This document shows positions 51,960 through 60,576 of a stretch of 64,000 nucleotides of DNA, piece by piece. The first letter of the stretch is position 1. The number at the start of each line of letters is the position of its first letter. Origin of the DNA: HLUCCA09 sp038745585 (GTDB lineage: Bacteria; Pseudomonadota; Alphaproteobacteria; Rhodobacterales; Rhodobacteraceae); NCBI GenBank assembly GCA_038745585.1, contig JBCDLH010000003.1:248001-312000 (forward strand). The letters are read 5' to 3'. Under the pieces are notes generated by a model, which saw only the letters and a list, made by a program, of their open reading frames with translations, was not told the DNA's origin and did no database searches. The translations under genes were made by a program, and so were the position numbers.

Positions 51960-52190
51960 ATCTCAACCTCGGATCTGATCCGGGGCGACGCCGTGCCGGC
52001 CCGGTGTGTTTTATAGTTCTGTTAGTCGCGGGCTCTATGCCGCCCGCCCGTCGCATTCAAGCCGCGAGACGCGCCATGCGCGACCGATGTCTGGAATGAG
52101 GGCGGCGGATACGCGATCCGGGCGAATGGCGCAAGTCTTTTTCGGGCCGTGCCGATTGGGCGACGGGGCGGGGCCGGGCAAAGCCGTGCA

Positions 52191-52733
52191 TCAATCGTCG
52201 AGCTTGCGCTTAAGGTCAGCGAGGCCGTCAAAGGGCGACGGCTGTGAGGCGGTGTCGTCCAAGGGCGCGGCGCCGGGCGGCGCGGCACTCGCCTCAAAGG
52301 GCGCGGCGCCGGGGTGTCTTGGAAAGGCGGGGAGAGCCAGAGCGAGCGCCTCCTCGGTCAGCGCGTCGAGGGCGATGGCGTCCGGGAGCGGCTCTTGCGT
52401 GTCGTCTTCCGGCATTTCGGTCTCGGCCTCGCTCGGCGTGCGGAATCCGGCCAGGTAGAGCCGCGCGACGGGCTCGTCGATCCGCGTCGTTACCGGCTCC
52501 AGCGTGACCGTGCAAGGCTGCTGGACGGTGGCGCCGAGTTGGGCGGTAAGCCGCCAATCGGCGCGGCCCTCGGGCGCGATCTCCCCGCGGAGGCGGACCT
52601 TGCGCAGGCCCAAAAGGTCGAGCCGGTCGCGCAACGCCGCGAGCGCTGCCTCGTCCGGCGCATAGTCAAAGGCGGTGGGCACATCCTTGCGCAGGGAGGC
52701 AAGGCGCAGGCGGGACGGGTTACGGACGGTCAC
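52191..52733 (-). CDS. YceD/DUF177 family protein
   Basis: A 180-residue member of the YceD (DUF177) family, which lies upstream of rpmF in most bacteria and is tied to 23S rRNA processing. Family blocks are VRLRGEIAPEGRADWRLTAQLGATVQQPC-like TLEPV, LYLAGF and the C-terminal SPFDGLADLKRKLDD. It is divergent from bamE. Confidence 0.92.
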   Translation of the reverse strand: MTVRNPSRLRLASLRKDVPTAFDYAPDEAALAALRDRLDLLGLRKVRLRGEIAPEGRADWRLTAQLGATVQQPCTVTLEPVTTRIDEPVARLYLAGFRTPSEAETEMPEDDTQEPLPDAIALDALTEEALALALPAFPRHPGAAPFEASAAPPGAAPLDDTASQPSPFDGLADLKRKLDD

Positions 52734-52913
52734 GAAACGTCTCCTTGGCGGGGCGCGGCCTCGGCGCCGGGGCGGACGATGGCGGCGCGTTGCTTGCGGC
52801 AGAAGCCGCCGCTGCTATAAACGGCGGAGCAACTGGGGTGGCGGGATTCTTCCTGCGGGTCAAGCGCGTCACCGGGCCGGCGGTAAAGCGATGTTGGGGC
52901 TGGAGATGGGCCG

Positions 52914-53459
52914 GTGACGTGGACGATGTCGGATGAGAGCAGGGCGCGTGCGCAGCGCGGAGCCCTCCGATCCGGCTGTTTGCTTCACGTCGCGCTCGGT
53001 CGCGGTTTTGCGCGTCTCTACCTTGCATTGGGTCTCGTGCTCGGGCTCGCCGCCTGCGATCCGCAGGTGCGCAATCACGGCTACGTCCCGTCTGAGGAAG
53101 AGCTTCAGGACCTGGTCGTCGGGATCGACACACGCGCCAGCGTAGAAGACACGGTCGGCACACCCTCAGCGGCGGGGGTGCTCGACGACGCGGGCTATTT
53201 CTACGTCGCGCAGCAGGTCCGCCAATTTGGTTGGCGCGAGCCCGAGGTGCTGTCGCGCGAGATCGTCGCGATCTCCTTCGACGACGATGGGACCATTCAG
53301 AACATCGAGCGGTTTGGCCTCGAGGACGGCAATGTGATTGCCCTCTCGCGGCGCGTCACAGACAGCAACGTGCGGGGCATCGGCTTTTTGCGGCAGCTCA
53401 TGGGCAATCTCGGGCGGATCGCACCCGAACTGCTTGGCGGCGGCGATACGACGCCCTGA
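52914..53459 (+). CDS. bamE: Outer-membrane assembly lipoprotein BamE (SmpA/OmlA)
   Basis: A lipoprotein of the Bam complex. The hydrophobic segment LYLALGLVLGLAAC provides a lipobox (LAAC). Next come HGYVPSEEELQDLVVGIDTR, GTPSAAGVLDDAGYFYVAQQV and VAISFDDDGTIQNIERFGLEDG, the usual SmpA pattern. GTG 52914 has a GGAG box; ATG 52926 or a start closer to the lipobox would shorten an unusually long 45-residue signal region. Confidence 0.92.
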   Translation: MTWTMSDESRARAQRGALRSGCLLHVALGRGFARLYLALGLVLGLAACDPQVRNHGYVPSEEELQDLVVGIDTRASVEDTVGTPSAAGVLDDAGYFYVAQQVRQFGWREPEVLSREIVAISFDDDGTIQNIERFGLEDGNVIALSRRVTDSNVRGIGFLRQLMGNLGRIAPELLGGGDTTP

Positions 53460-53528
53460 GGTGGTGCGGGCTCTGAGGCTGATCTGGGCCGCGAGGCTGA
53501 TCTGGCGCGCGATGCTGAGCTGCCGGGC

Positions 53529-53990
53529 TCAGGTTTCGGGCACGAATTTCAGCGCGACGCCATTGATGCAGTAGCGGAGCCCCGTGGGCGCCGGCCCATC
53601 CGGGAACACGTGGCCGAGATGGCCGTCGCAGCGTTTGCAATGGACCTCGGTGCGGCGCATGAACCAACTGTTGTCTTCGCTCTCGCCCACCGGCGCGCCG
53701 TCTTTTGGCGCATAAAAGCTTGGCCAGCCCGTGCCGCTTTCGAACTTCGTCTCTTGGTCAAAAAGCGGCGCGCCGCAGCCGGCGCAGGCAAAGGTGCCTG
53801 GGGCCTTGGGAAAGCTGTCGTGGGTGCCGGCGCGCTCCGTTCCGTGGCGGCGCATCACCTTAAAGCCAAGATCGCCGAGCTGGCGGCGCCAAGCCTCATC
53901 GCCTTTAACGACCTTGTCATCGGTTGCGGCGTCATCGGTTGCGGCGTCATCGGTTGCGGCGTCGGCGGCGGTCTGGGCGTAGTCTGGCAT
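53529..53990 (-). CDS. msrB: Peptide methionine (R)-S-oxide reductase MsrB
   Basis: A 153-residue repair enzyme for Met-R-sulfoxide. The zinc pairs are C69/C72 (CAGC) and C118/C121 (CKRC), and the catalytic cysteine is C141 in RYCINGVAL. The first 25 residues are a DDAAT repeat encoded by a 15-bp tandem array, absent from the core fold, so the true start may be later (VVKGDEAWRR). Confidence 0.95.
   Translation of the reverse strand: MPDYAQTAADAATDDAATDDAATDDKVVKGDEAWRRQLGDLGFKVMRRHGTERAGTHDSFPKAPGTFACAGCGAPLFDQETKFESGTGWPSFYAPKDGAPVGESEDNSWFMRRTEVHCKRCDGHLGHVFPDGPAPTGLRYCINGVALKFVPET
53927..53974 (+). repeat. 15-bp tandem repeat in msrB 5' end
   Basis: Three exact GTCATCGGTTGCGGC units followed by a decayed fourth, encoding the DDAAT repeat at the MsrB N-terminus on the minus strand. 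Confidence 0.9.
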
Positions 53991-54131
53991 GGCGGAGGCT
54001 CCTGTTATCTGAGGGCGGCGCTTGCTGGGTCGAACGCGGCGTCTTAGCTAAGATATCGCGCGGGCGCCCATCGCCAAGAGGGCCGGTAAGCGCGCCCGAA
54101 GGACCCGCGGCGGAATGAAGGAGCGTCGGTT

Positions 54132-54899
54132 ATCGATTGCGCAGAGAGTTTCGGGGGCCTTGGGGCGCCGCGCCTCGAAAAGGGCCGCTACATCGCGCGC
54201 TGTGCAGGCGGAGACGGTGACGTTGAGGCGGCGCTTGCGCTGCGCGCGCGCGGCTTTCGCAGCGGTGCCTCCGATCGCGACGCCTTTGACGGGCGCTGCT
54301 GCCATGTTTTGATCGAGGACCGCGTGTCGGGCAAACTCGTCTGTACGTTTCGGCTCCTGCCCCTGCGCGCGGGCGCCGAAATCGGGCAGAGCTATTCAGC
54401 GCAATACTACGATTTGGCCGCGCTTGGTGGGTTTGACGCGCCGATGGTCGAGCTTGGGCGGTTCTGCATCGCGCCCGAGGCGCGAGATGCCGATATCCTG
54501 CGGGTCGCTTGGGGGGCGATGACCCGCGCCGTCGATGCCGGTGCGGTACGTTTTCTCTTTGGCTGCTCGTCCTTTGCCGGCGTCGAGCCGGGCCCCTATG
54601 CCGAGACCTTCCGGCTGCTCGGTGAGCGGCATCTGGCGCCGAAGCGCTGGCTGCCGCGGGTCAAGGCGCCGGATGTCGTGCGCTTTGCGCGACGCCTGGC
54701 GGCGCCAGCGGCGCTCGACCTGCGCCGCGCGGTGCGGGCGCTGCCGCCGCTCCTGCGCGCCTACCTTGCGATGGGGGGCTGGGTGTCGGATCATGCCGTG
54801 GTCGACCGCGACCTTGGGACGCTTCACGTCTTCACCGGGCTCGAGATTTCGGCAATCCCATCCGCGCGGGCGCGGACACTGCGCATGGTCGCCGGTTAG
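54132..54899 (+). CDS. OlsB-like GNAT N-acyltransferase with apparent ATC start
   Basis: A 255-residue protein related to OlsB-type ornithine-ACP N-acyltransferases that make lyso-ornithine lipid. The conserved region begins KGRYIARCAGGDGDVEAALAL and continues RDAFDGRCCHVLIEDRVSG, CTFRLLPL and GRFCIAPEARD. There is no ATG, GTG or TTG in this frame between the upstream stop (54087) and residue 60 (TTG 54309). An AAGGAG box (54118-54123) sits 8 nt before ATC 54132, which would give the expected family length. Alternatively the gene carries a frameshift near the AAAAGGG run at 54178, joining ATG 54115 in another frame. Confidence 0.72.
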   Translation: MDCAESFGGLGAPRLEKGRYIARCAGGDGDVEAALALRARGFRSGASDRDAFDGRCCHVLIEDRVSGKLVCTFRLLPLRAGAEIGQSYSAQYYDLAALGGFDAPMVELGRFCIAPEARDADILRVAWGAMTRAVDAGAVRFLFGCSSFAGVEPGPYAETFRLLGERHLAPKRWLPRVKAPDVVRFARRLAAPAALDLRRAVRALPPLLRAYLAMGGWVSDHAVVDRDLGTLHVFTGLEISAIPSARARTLRMVAG

Positions 54900-55086
54900 G
54901 GCTTTGCGTTTGCCCCGTGCCCCCCGCGTCGGGACGGAGCTCGCGGACTTTGCGGGCCCGCTGTGCCACCGCACCTGTGCCCCCGAGCGGCAAGCCCGAG
55001 CGGCAAGCCCGACCCGGCATGCCTTTGGCGCGTTGGCGCCGCGCGCCGGCTTGTCCTTTCGCGCGCTGGCGGCTAGCAGCCGGGCG

Positions 55087-56964
55087 ATGTCCCGTGCGCC
55101 GCTTCTTCAACTGACCGACCTGTCGCTGGGCTTTGGCGCCGAGCGGCTTTTCGACGGGCTCGACCTGATCCTGCGCGACGGCGACCGGGTTGCCCTGGTG
55201 GGGCGAAACGGGACCGGTAAATCGACGCTGATGCGCGTGATGGCCGGGTTGACTGAGCCCGATGCCGGCGCGCGGGTGCTGCCGGCGGGGGTGCGTGTCG
55301 GGTACATGGAGCAGGACCCCGATTTTGCCGGTTTTGCAACGCTGGGGGACTTTGCGACGGCGGCGCTGGACCCAAGCGAGGCGTGGCGCGTCGAGGCTGC
55401 CGCCGAGGGGCTTGGCCTCCGGCTCGATGCGGATCCGGCGCAGGCCTCGGGCGGGGAGCGGCGCCGGGCGGCGTTGGCGCGGCTCTTAGCCGAGGACGCG
55501 CCCGTGATGCTGCTCGATGAGCCGACAAACCACCTCGATATCTCGGCCATCGCCTGGCTCGAAGAGCGGCTCTCGTCTAGTGCGCGGGCCTTTGTCCTGA
55601 TCAGCCACGACCGGGCGTTCCTGACGCGGCTGACGCGCGCCACGCTCTGGCTCGACCGCGGCGTCGTGCGCCGCCAGGAGGCGGGGTTTGACGCCTTTGA
55701 GGCCTGGCGCGACAAGGTCTGGGCCGAGGAAGATCTCGCCGCACACAAGCTTGACCGCAAGATCAAGGCGGAGGCGCGCTGGGCCGTTGAGGGGATCAGC
55801 GCGCGCCGGACGCGCAACCAGGGGCGGCTGCGGCGGCTTGGCGAGATGCGCGCGGCGCGCGCCGCGCAGATCGCGCGGCAAGGCACGGCGGCCATGGCGT
55901 TTGGTGCGGGCAAGGCGAGCGGCAAGCTCGTGCTCGACGCGCAGGGGATCGGCATAAGCTTTGGCACAAAGCGCGTTGTTCGGGACGTCTCGCTGCGCCT
56001 TGCGCGGGGCGAGCGGCTGGCGCTGGTCGGCCCCAACGGCGCGGGCAAGACGACGCTACTCAACCTCTTGATCGGCAAGACGGCGCCCGATGCGGGCGAG
56101 ATCCGCTTTGGCGCCAATCTCGAGATCGCCGTCTTTGACCAGACCCGGTCCGATCTCGACCCTAATGCGACGCTTTGGGAGAGCCTGACGGGGGATGCGG
56201 CGATGCGGATCTCGGGGCGGGCCGATCAGGTGATGGTCCGCGGGCAGCCGCGCCATGTCGTGAGCTACCTGAAGGACTTTCTCTTTTCCGAGGAGCAGGC
56301 GCGGGCCCCGGTCCGCGCGCTCTCGGGCGGCGAACGCGCGCGGCTCTTGCTCGCGCGCCTCATGGCGCAGCCGGCGAACCTCCTGGTGCTCGACGAGCCG
56401 ACCAATGATCTCGATATCGAGACGCTGGACTTGCTTCAGGAGCTCGTTTCGGAGTTCGACGGGACGGTGATCTTGGTCAGCCATGACCGCGATTTCCTCG
56501 ACCGGACTGCGACGACGACAATCGCCCTGCCCGGGGATGGGCGGGCGACGCTTTATGCCGGGGGCTGGTCGGATATGCAGGCCCAAAGGAAAGCGGCTGG
56601 ATTGGGGCCGTTCGGGGCGCCGGGCGGCGGGTTGGCGGAAGGTGGGGCGGCCGAGGGTGGGGCGGCGAAGGCGGCGGGCAAAGCGCCTCCCGCCGAGACC
56701 AAAGACGCGGCCGGGCGGCGGCAGGCGCCGCGCCCGGCTGGGTTGAGCTTTACCGAACGCCACCGGCTCGACGCGTTGCCCGGGCTGATCGAGCGGCTCG
56801 AAGCCGAAATCGGCAAGCTCGAAGACCTACTCTCAGACCCCGATCTTTATACCAGCGCGCCGGTCAAGTTTGCCAAGGCCACCGAGGCGCTTGCCGAGCG
56901 GCAGGCGAAGCTCTCGGCGGCGGAAGAGGAGTGGCTGGCGCTGGAGGAGAAGGCTGCGGGCTAG
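55087..56964 (+). CDS. ABC-F ATP-binding protein (Uup-like)
   Basis: A 625-residue soluble ABC-F with two ATPase domains. Walker A are GRNGTGKST and GPNGAGKTT; signatures are ASGGERRRAAL and LSGGERARLLL; Walker B are VMLLDEPTNHLDI and LLVLDEPTNDLDI. The C-terminal coiled coil (LSFTERHRLDALPGLIERL onwards) identifies the Uup branch, which acts on ribosomes and DNA precise excision in E. coli. The stop is followed by a hairpin array. Confidence 0.93.
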   Translation: MSRAPLLQLTDLSLGFGAERLFDGLDLILRDGDRVALVGRNGTGKSTLMRVMAGLTEPDAGARVLPAGVRVGYMEQDPDFAGFATLGDFATAALDPSEAWRVEAAAEGLGLRLDADPAQASGGERRRAALARLLAEDAPVMLLDEPTNHLDISAIAWLEERLSSSARAFVLISHDRAFLTRLTRATLWLDRGVVRRQEAGFDAFEAWRDKVWAEEDLAAHKLDRKIKAEARWAVEGISARRTRNQGRLRRLGEMRAARAAQIARQGTAAMAFGAGKASGKLVLDAQGIGISFGTKRVVRDVSLRLARGERLALVGPNGAGKTTLLNLLIGKTAPDAGEIRFGANLEIAVFDQTRSDLDPNATLWESLTGDAAMRISGRADQVMVRGQPRHVVSYLKDFLFSEEQARAPVRALSGGERARLLLARLMAQPANLLVLDEPTNDLDIETLDLLQELVSEFDGTVILVSHDRDFLDRTATTTIALPGDGRATLYAGGWSDMQAQRKAAGLGPFGAPGGGLAEGGAAEGGAAKAAGKAPPAETKDAAGRRQAPRPAGLSFTERHRLDALPGLIERLEAEIGKLEDLLSDPDLYTSAPVKFAKATEALAERQAKLSAAEEEWLALEEKAAG

Positions 56965-57000
56965 GGCGTCATGCGCTGGGCGTGGCGTTCCCGCATGCGA

Positions 57001-57120
57001 CTGGGGGTCGGCCCCAGTCCAAGCCTAAAGCTGGGGGGCCAGCCCCCAGACCAAGCCCAAAGCTGGGTGGCCAGCCCCCCAGACCAAGCCCAAAGCTGGG
57101 GGGCCAGCCCCCCAGACCCC
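57001..57120 (+). repeat. 33-bp tandem repeat of perfect hairpins
   Basis: Units starting at 57021, 57053 and 57086, plus a partial one before, each hold CTGGGGGGCC-AGCCCCCCAG, a self-complementary hairpin, separated by a short AAGCCCAAAG spacer. The array lies between two convergent genes and may form a multi-stem terminator. Confidence 0.88.
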
Positions 57121-57146
57121 CCGGAGTATTTCTGCCAAGATGAGGG
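57115..57146 (+). other. Rhodobacterales CCCCGGAGTATTT intergenic motif
   Basis: CCCCGGAGTATTTCTGCC followed by AAGATGAGG is a motif I recall as recurrent after GC hairpins in Rhodobacterales intergenic DNA. A second copy lies reversed at 59961-59987. Its function is not known to me. Confidence 0.55.
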
Positions 57147-57171
57147 GAAAGCGTTGGTCGCGATTGGCGGG

Positions 57172-57753
57172 TTAGCGGATAAGCGTCATGCGGCCATCGC
57201 CGATGCGCACTTCGTCAAAGCGGTCGAGATAGGTCATGCCGAGGAGGGAGCCTGTCATCTCGCCGCCATTTACGAGGGCAGGGACTGAGGTGTCGGCAAT
57301 GCTGCCAAGGCGCACTTCGTCGAGCCAGACGCGCGCGGTGCGGACCGTGCCATTGGCTGTGCGCGCGGCGCCGGTAAAGGCGAGCGTGTCGGCGTTGAGG
57401 CCGACGCGTGCGGCATCGGCTGCCGAGAGCACGATATCGCTCGCCCCGGTATCGACGATGAAACGCACGGGCGTGCCATTGATGTCGAGCGTCATGTGAT
57501 AATGCCCGTTGGGCGAACGGGGGATCTCGACCCGGCCCTCCGGCGTAAAGACCGCCTGGCGCGGCAAGACCGAGCTTTGCAGGTCGGACCAAAGCCCATG
57601 GGCCGCGATCACGCCGATGAAAATGAGGGCCCATAGGCCGAGCTGGCGCAGGCTGCGGCCGACATTCTGGCGGTGCGAGAGAAAGAAGTACCCGGCGATC
57701 ACGGCGCCGAGGAGCGAGAGATAGATCAGGGAGGCGGTTTGTTCGCCGGTCAT
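57172..57753 (-). CDS. TIGR02281 family clan AA aspartic protease
   Basis: A 193-residue membrane-anchored retropepsin-like protein. There are two N-terminal membrane helices (about 8-25 and 37-54), then a single aspartic protease domain with RFIVDTGASDIVLS, and GTVRTARVWLDEVRLG. Single-lobed members must dimerise. The start is the ATG of MTGEQTASLIYL. It is transcribed towards the hairpin array. Confidence 0.9.
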   Translation of the reverse strand: MTGEQTASLIYLSLLGAVIAGYFFLSHRQNVGRSLRQLGLWALIFIGVIAAHGLWSDLQSSVLPRQAVFTPEGRVEIPRSPNGHYHMTLDINGTPVRFIVDTGASDIVLSAADAARVGLNADTLAFTGAARTANGTVRTARVWLDEVRLGSIADTSVPALVNGGEMTGSLLGMTYLDRFDEVRIGDGRMTLIR

Positions 57754-57825
57754 GGCGGCCCTTTCGGTTGTCCCTAAGAAATAGGCGATACTGCGACCTT
57801 TTGCCAGGGGTGCCAATCGGGGAGC

Positions 57826-57938
57826 GAGGCGTTGCAGGGCGGTGCGATGCAGGGCGGTGCGATGCAGGGCGGTGCGATGCAGGGCGGGGCGTTGCAGGGC
57901 GGGGCGTTGCCGGGCGGGGCGATGCAGGGCCCGTGCCG
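57826..57938 (+). repeat. 15-bp minisatellite, about seven units
   Basis: GCAGGGCGGTGCGAT cores start every 15 bp from 57834 (57849, 57864, 57879, 57894, 57909, 57924), with GTT for GAT in three units. It sits between the aspartic protease start and the ABC-F stop, both on the minus strand, in a 243-nt gap. Confidence 0.92.
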
Positions 57939-57996
57939 GGGGTGGGATGCGAAGACCGGTGCTGAGACGGTGCCCATCGGGGCGAAAGGCCGTACG

Positions 57997-59865
57997 TCAG
58001 GCGTGCGGTTCGGCGGCCTCGAGACGCTCGGCGGCGCGGAGCCAGAGCGCCTCGGCACGCTCCATCGCCTCCATCACTTCGGCATACTTTGTCTGCCAGG
58101 CCTCGCGCTTTGGCGCCATGTCGTCTTCGTAGACCTTGGGGTCGCCCAATCGCCGGGCAAGCTCGTCACGCATCTCTTCGAGCTTTTCCATCCGCGCCTC
58201 GCATTTGCGCACGTCGCTGCGCAGGTCTTTGATGTCGGCCTGTGTCGGGCGGGGCTGTTTCTTGAGCCTGGTCTTTTGCCCCGGCCCCGCGCCCTCTGCG
58301 CTGCCGCTTTGGCCGAGGAGCAACTTTCGATAGCTTTCGAGATCGTCGTCATAGGGCGTGACCCGCCCGTCTTTGACCAGCCAGAGCCGGTCAGCCACGA
58401 GCGAGAGCAGATGCATGTCGTGGCTGACCAGGATCACCGCGCCGGTATAGGCGTTGAGCGCCTCGACCAGCGCCTCGCGGCTTTCGATGTCGAGGTGGTT
58501 GGTGGGCTCGTCGAGGATCAGCAGGTGCGGCGCATCGAGCGTGGCCAAAAGGAGCGAGAGCCGCGCCTTTTGCCCGCCCGAGAGCCGGCCGACTTCCGTT
58601 TCCGCCTGCGCGGGGCCGAGGCCGAAGCCCGCCAGCCGCGCCCGGTGGCGTGCGGGAAGCTCCTCGGGCCGGGCCCGGCGCAGGTGGTCGAGCGGCGTCT
58701 CGTCGGTACGGAGCTCGTCGACCTGGTGCTGGGCGAAATAGCCGACCCGGAGCTTGGAGGCCCGCGTCATCCGCCCGCCCATGGGCGTGAGCCGCTCCGA
58801 GAGCAGTTTTGCGAGTGTCGATTTGCCCTCTCCGTTCCGGCCCAAGAGCGCGATCCGGTCGTCCTGGTCGATTCTGAGGTCGAGCTTTGCGAGCACCGCA
58901 CGCGTGTCATAGCCGACCGAGGCGCTTTGCGTGGCCACGATGGGCGGCGCAAGTTCCTCAGGTTCGGGGAACGTGAAGGCGCGGAGCGCGGCCTCCTGCG
59001 GCGTGGCGATCGGCTGCATCTTCTCGATCATCTTCAGCCGCGACTGGGCTTGGCGGGCCTTGGAGGCTTTGTAGCGAAAGCGGTCGACAAAGCTTTGGAG
59101 ATGCGCGCGCCGCGCCTCTTGTTTTTTGGCCTCCGCGGCGGCGACGGCAAGGCGGGCGGCGCGGGTTGCCGCGAAGGTGTCGTAGGCGCCTTGGTAGAGC
59201 GTGAGCGCGCGGTCCTCGAGATGGAGGATGTGGCCCACGGCACGATTGAGCAGCCCCCGGTCATGCGAGATCACGAGGACCGTATGGGGGTAGCGCGCAA
59301 GATAGGCCTCAAGCCAGAGCGCGCCTTCGAGGTCGAGGTAGTTCGTCGGCTCGTCGAGGAGCAAGAGGTCAGGCGCGGCAAAGAGCACGCCCGCAAGGGC
59401 CACGCGCATCCGCCAGCCGCCGGAGAAGGCCGAGCAGGGCATGGCCTGTTCGGCGGCCGTAAAGCCCAAGCCGCGCAGGATCGAGGCCGCGCGCGCCTCG
59501 GCCGACCAGGCGTCGATATCGGCGAGACGGGTCTGGATATCGGCGATGCGCGCGGGGTCGTCTGCCGTGTTTGCCTCGGCGAGGAGCGATGCGCGCTCTG
59601 TGTCGGCCTCCAGCACCGTGTCGAGGAGCGAGACCGCGCTGCCCGGCACCTCTTGGTCGACGCCGCCGATCCGGGCGCGGGCCGGCAGCTCGATCGTGCC
59701 CGCCTCCAGCGTCAGTTCCCCGCGGATCAGGCGAAAGAGCGTCGTCTTGCCGGCTCCATTGCGCCCCACAAGGCCGACTTTGTGACCCTCGGGGATCACA
59801 GCCGACGCGCCCTGAAAGAGCGGCCGACCTTCCACCGAATAGGCAATATCCTCGATCCGCAACAT
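57997..59865 (-). CDS. ABC-F ATP-binding protein (EttA/YheS-like)
   Basis: A 622-residue ABC-F with two ATPase domains. Walker A are GRNGAGKTT and GRNGEGKST; the signatures are FSGGWRMRVAL and LSGGQKARLSL. A long linker helix (RLKMIEKMQPIATPQEAAL) and a charged C-terminus (MEKLEEMRDELARR) match the YheS branch. ATG 59865 begins MLRIEDIAYSVEGR; the longer upstream frame covers ndk in antisense and is rejected. It lies close to a second, distinct ABC-F gene at 55087. Confidence 0.93.
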   Translation of the reverse strand: MLRIEDIAYSVEGRPLFQGASAVIPEGHKVGLVGRNGAGKTTLFRLIRGELTLEAGTIELPARARIGGVDQEVPGSAVSLLDTVLEADTERASLLAEANTADDPARIADIQTRLADIDAWSAEARAASILRGLGFTAAEQAMPCSAFSGGWRMRVALAGVLFAAPDLLLLDEPTNYLDLEGALWLEAYLARYPHTVLVISHDRGLLNRAVGHILHLEDRALTLYQGAYDTFAATRAARLAVAAAEAKKQEARRAHLQSFVDRFRYKASKARQAQSRLKMIEKMQPIATPQEAALRAFTFPEPEELAPPIVATQSASVGYDTRAVLAKLDLRIDQDDRIALLGRNGEGKSTLAKLLSERLTPMGGRMTRASKLRVGYFAQHQVDELRTDETPLDHLRRARPEELPARHRARLAGFGLGPAQAETEVGRLSGGQKARLSLLLATLDAPHLLILDEPTNHLDIESREALVEALNAYTGAVILVSHDMHLLSLVADRLWLVKDGRVTPYDDDLESYRKLLLGQSGSAEGAGPGQKTRLKKQPRPTQADIKDLRSDVRKCEARMEKLEEMRDELARRLGDPKVYEDDMAPKREAWQTKYAEVMEAMERAEALWLRAAERLEAAEPHA

Positions 59866-59960
59866 GCCCCGCCTCTGACACCTGTGCGCCGCCTCTGTCA
59901 ACTCGCCCGCAAGCCCCCAATCCACGCCGCTTCTCTGGCTTTGGTCGAGCGGACGCGCCC

Positions 59961-59987
59961 TTTCTTCTTGCTCCAAATATCGCGGGG
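59961..59987 (-). other. Second Rhodobacterales intergenic motif copy
   Basis: Reversed it reads CCCCCGCGATATTTGGAGC then AAGAAGAA, parallel to the motif at 57115. A GGGCGGC-rich hairpin (59990-60022) flanks it. It lies between the divergent ABC-F and ndk genes. Confidence 0.5.
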
Positions 59988-60093
59988 GAGCCGCCCTGGA
60001 GGGCGGCGGGGGCAGCGCCCCCATTTCGGCGCTTTCAACGCCCAAGCCTGCATGGTACGCGAGCGCGCAAAGTTTGGCGCCCATCGCGGCGCT

Positions 60094-60135
60094 CCGAACG
60101 CACCCCGCCGAACGCACCCCGCCGAACGAACCCCA
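60094..60135 (+). repeat. 14-bp repeat in ndk leader
   Basis: CCGAACGCACCCCG starts at 60094, 60108 and (GAA variant) 60122. It ends 19 nt before the ndk start. Confidence 0.85.
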
Positions 60136-60153
60136 TCGAAGAAAGACCGACCC

Positions 60154-60576
60154 ATGGCCACCGAACGCACCCTCAGCATCATCAAGCCCGACGCCACCGC
60201 GCGGAACCTGACCGGCAAGATCAACGCCAAGTTCGAGGATGCTGGGCTCCGGATCGTTGCCCAAAAGCGCATCCATCTGACGAAGGCGCAGGCGGGCACG
60301 TTCTATCAGGTCCATGCGGAGCGGCCATTCTACGATGAACTCTGTGCGTTCATGGCGTCCGCGCCGGTCGTCGTTCAGGTGCTCGAAGGCGAGGCGGCCG
60401 TCGCAAAGAACCGCGAGGTCATGGGGGCGACCAACCCGGCCGATGCCGCGCCCGGCACGATTCGCGCCGAGTTTGCCCAATCGGTGGGCGAAAACTCGGT
60501 CCATGGCTCGGATGCACCGGAGACGGCCGCCGAAGAGATCGCTTATTTCTTTGCCGGGATCGAGATTCCGGGCTGA
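60154..60576 (+). CDS. ndk: Nucleoside diphosphate kinase
   Basis: A 140-residue hexameric or tetrameric NDP kinase. N-terminal MATERTLSIIKPDATARN, KINAKFEDAG, and active-site histidine H117 in NSVHGSDA are present. The stop is followed immediately by a 22-bp tandem array. Confidence 0.98.
   Translation: MATERTLSIIKPDATARNLTGKINAKFEDAGLRIVAQKRIHLTKAQAGTFYQVHAERPFYDELCAFMASAPVVVQVLEGEAAVAKNREVMGATNPADAAPGTIRAEFAQSVGENSVHGSDAPETAAEEIAYFFAGIEIPG

Noticed and set aside
57832..60153. Long plus-strand frame ahead of ndk
   Set aside because: Antisense of the ABC-F gene; NDK is complete from ATG 60154.
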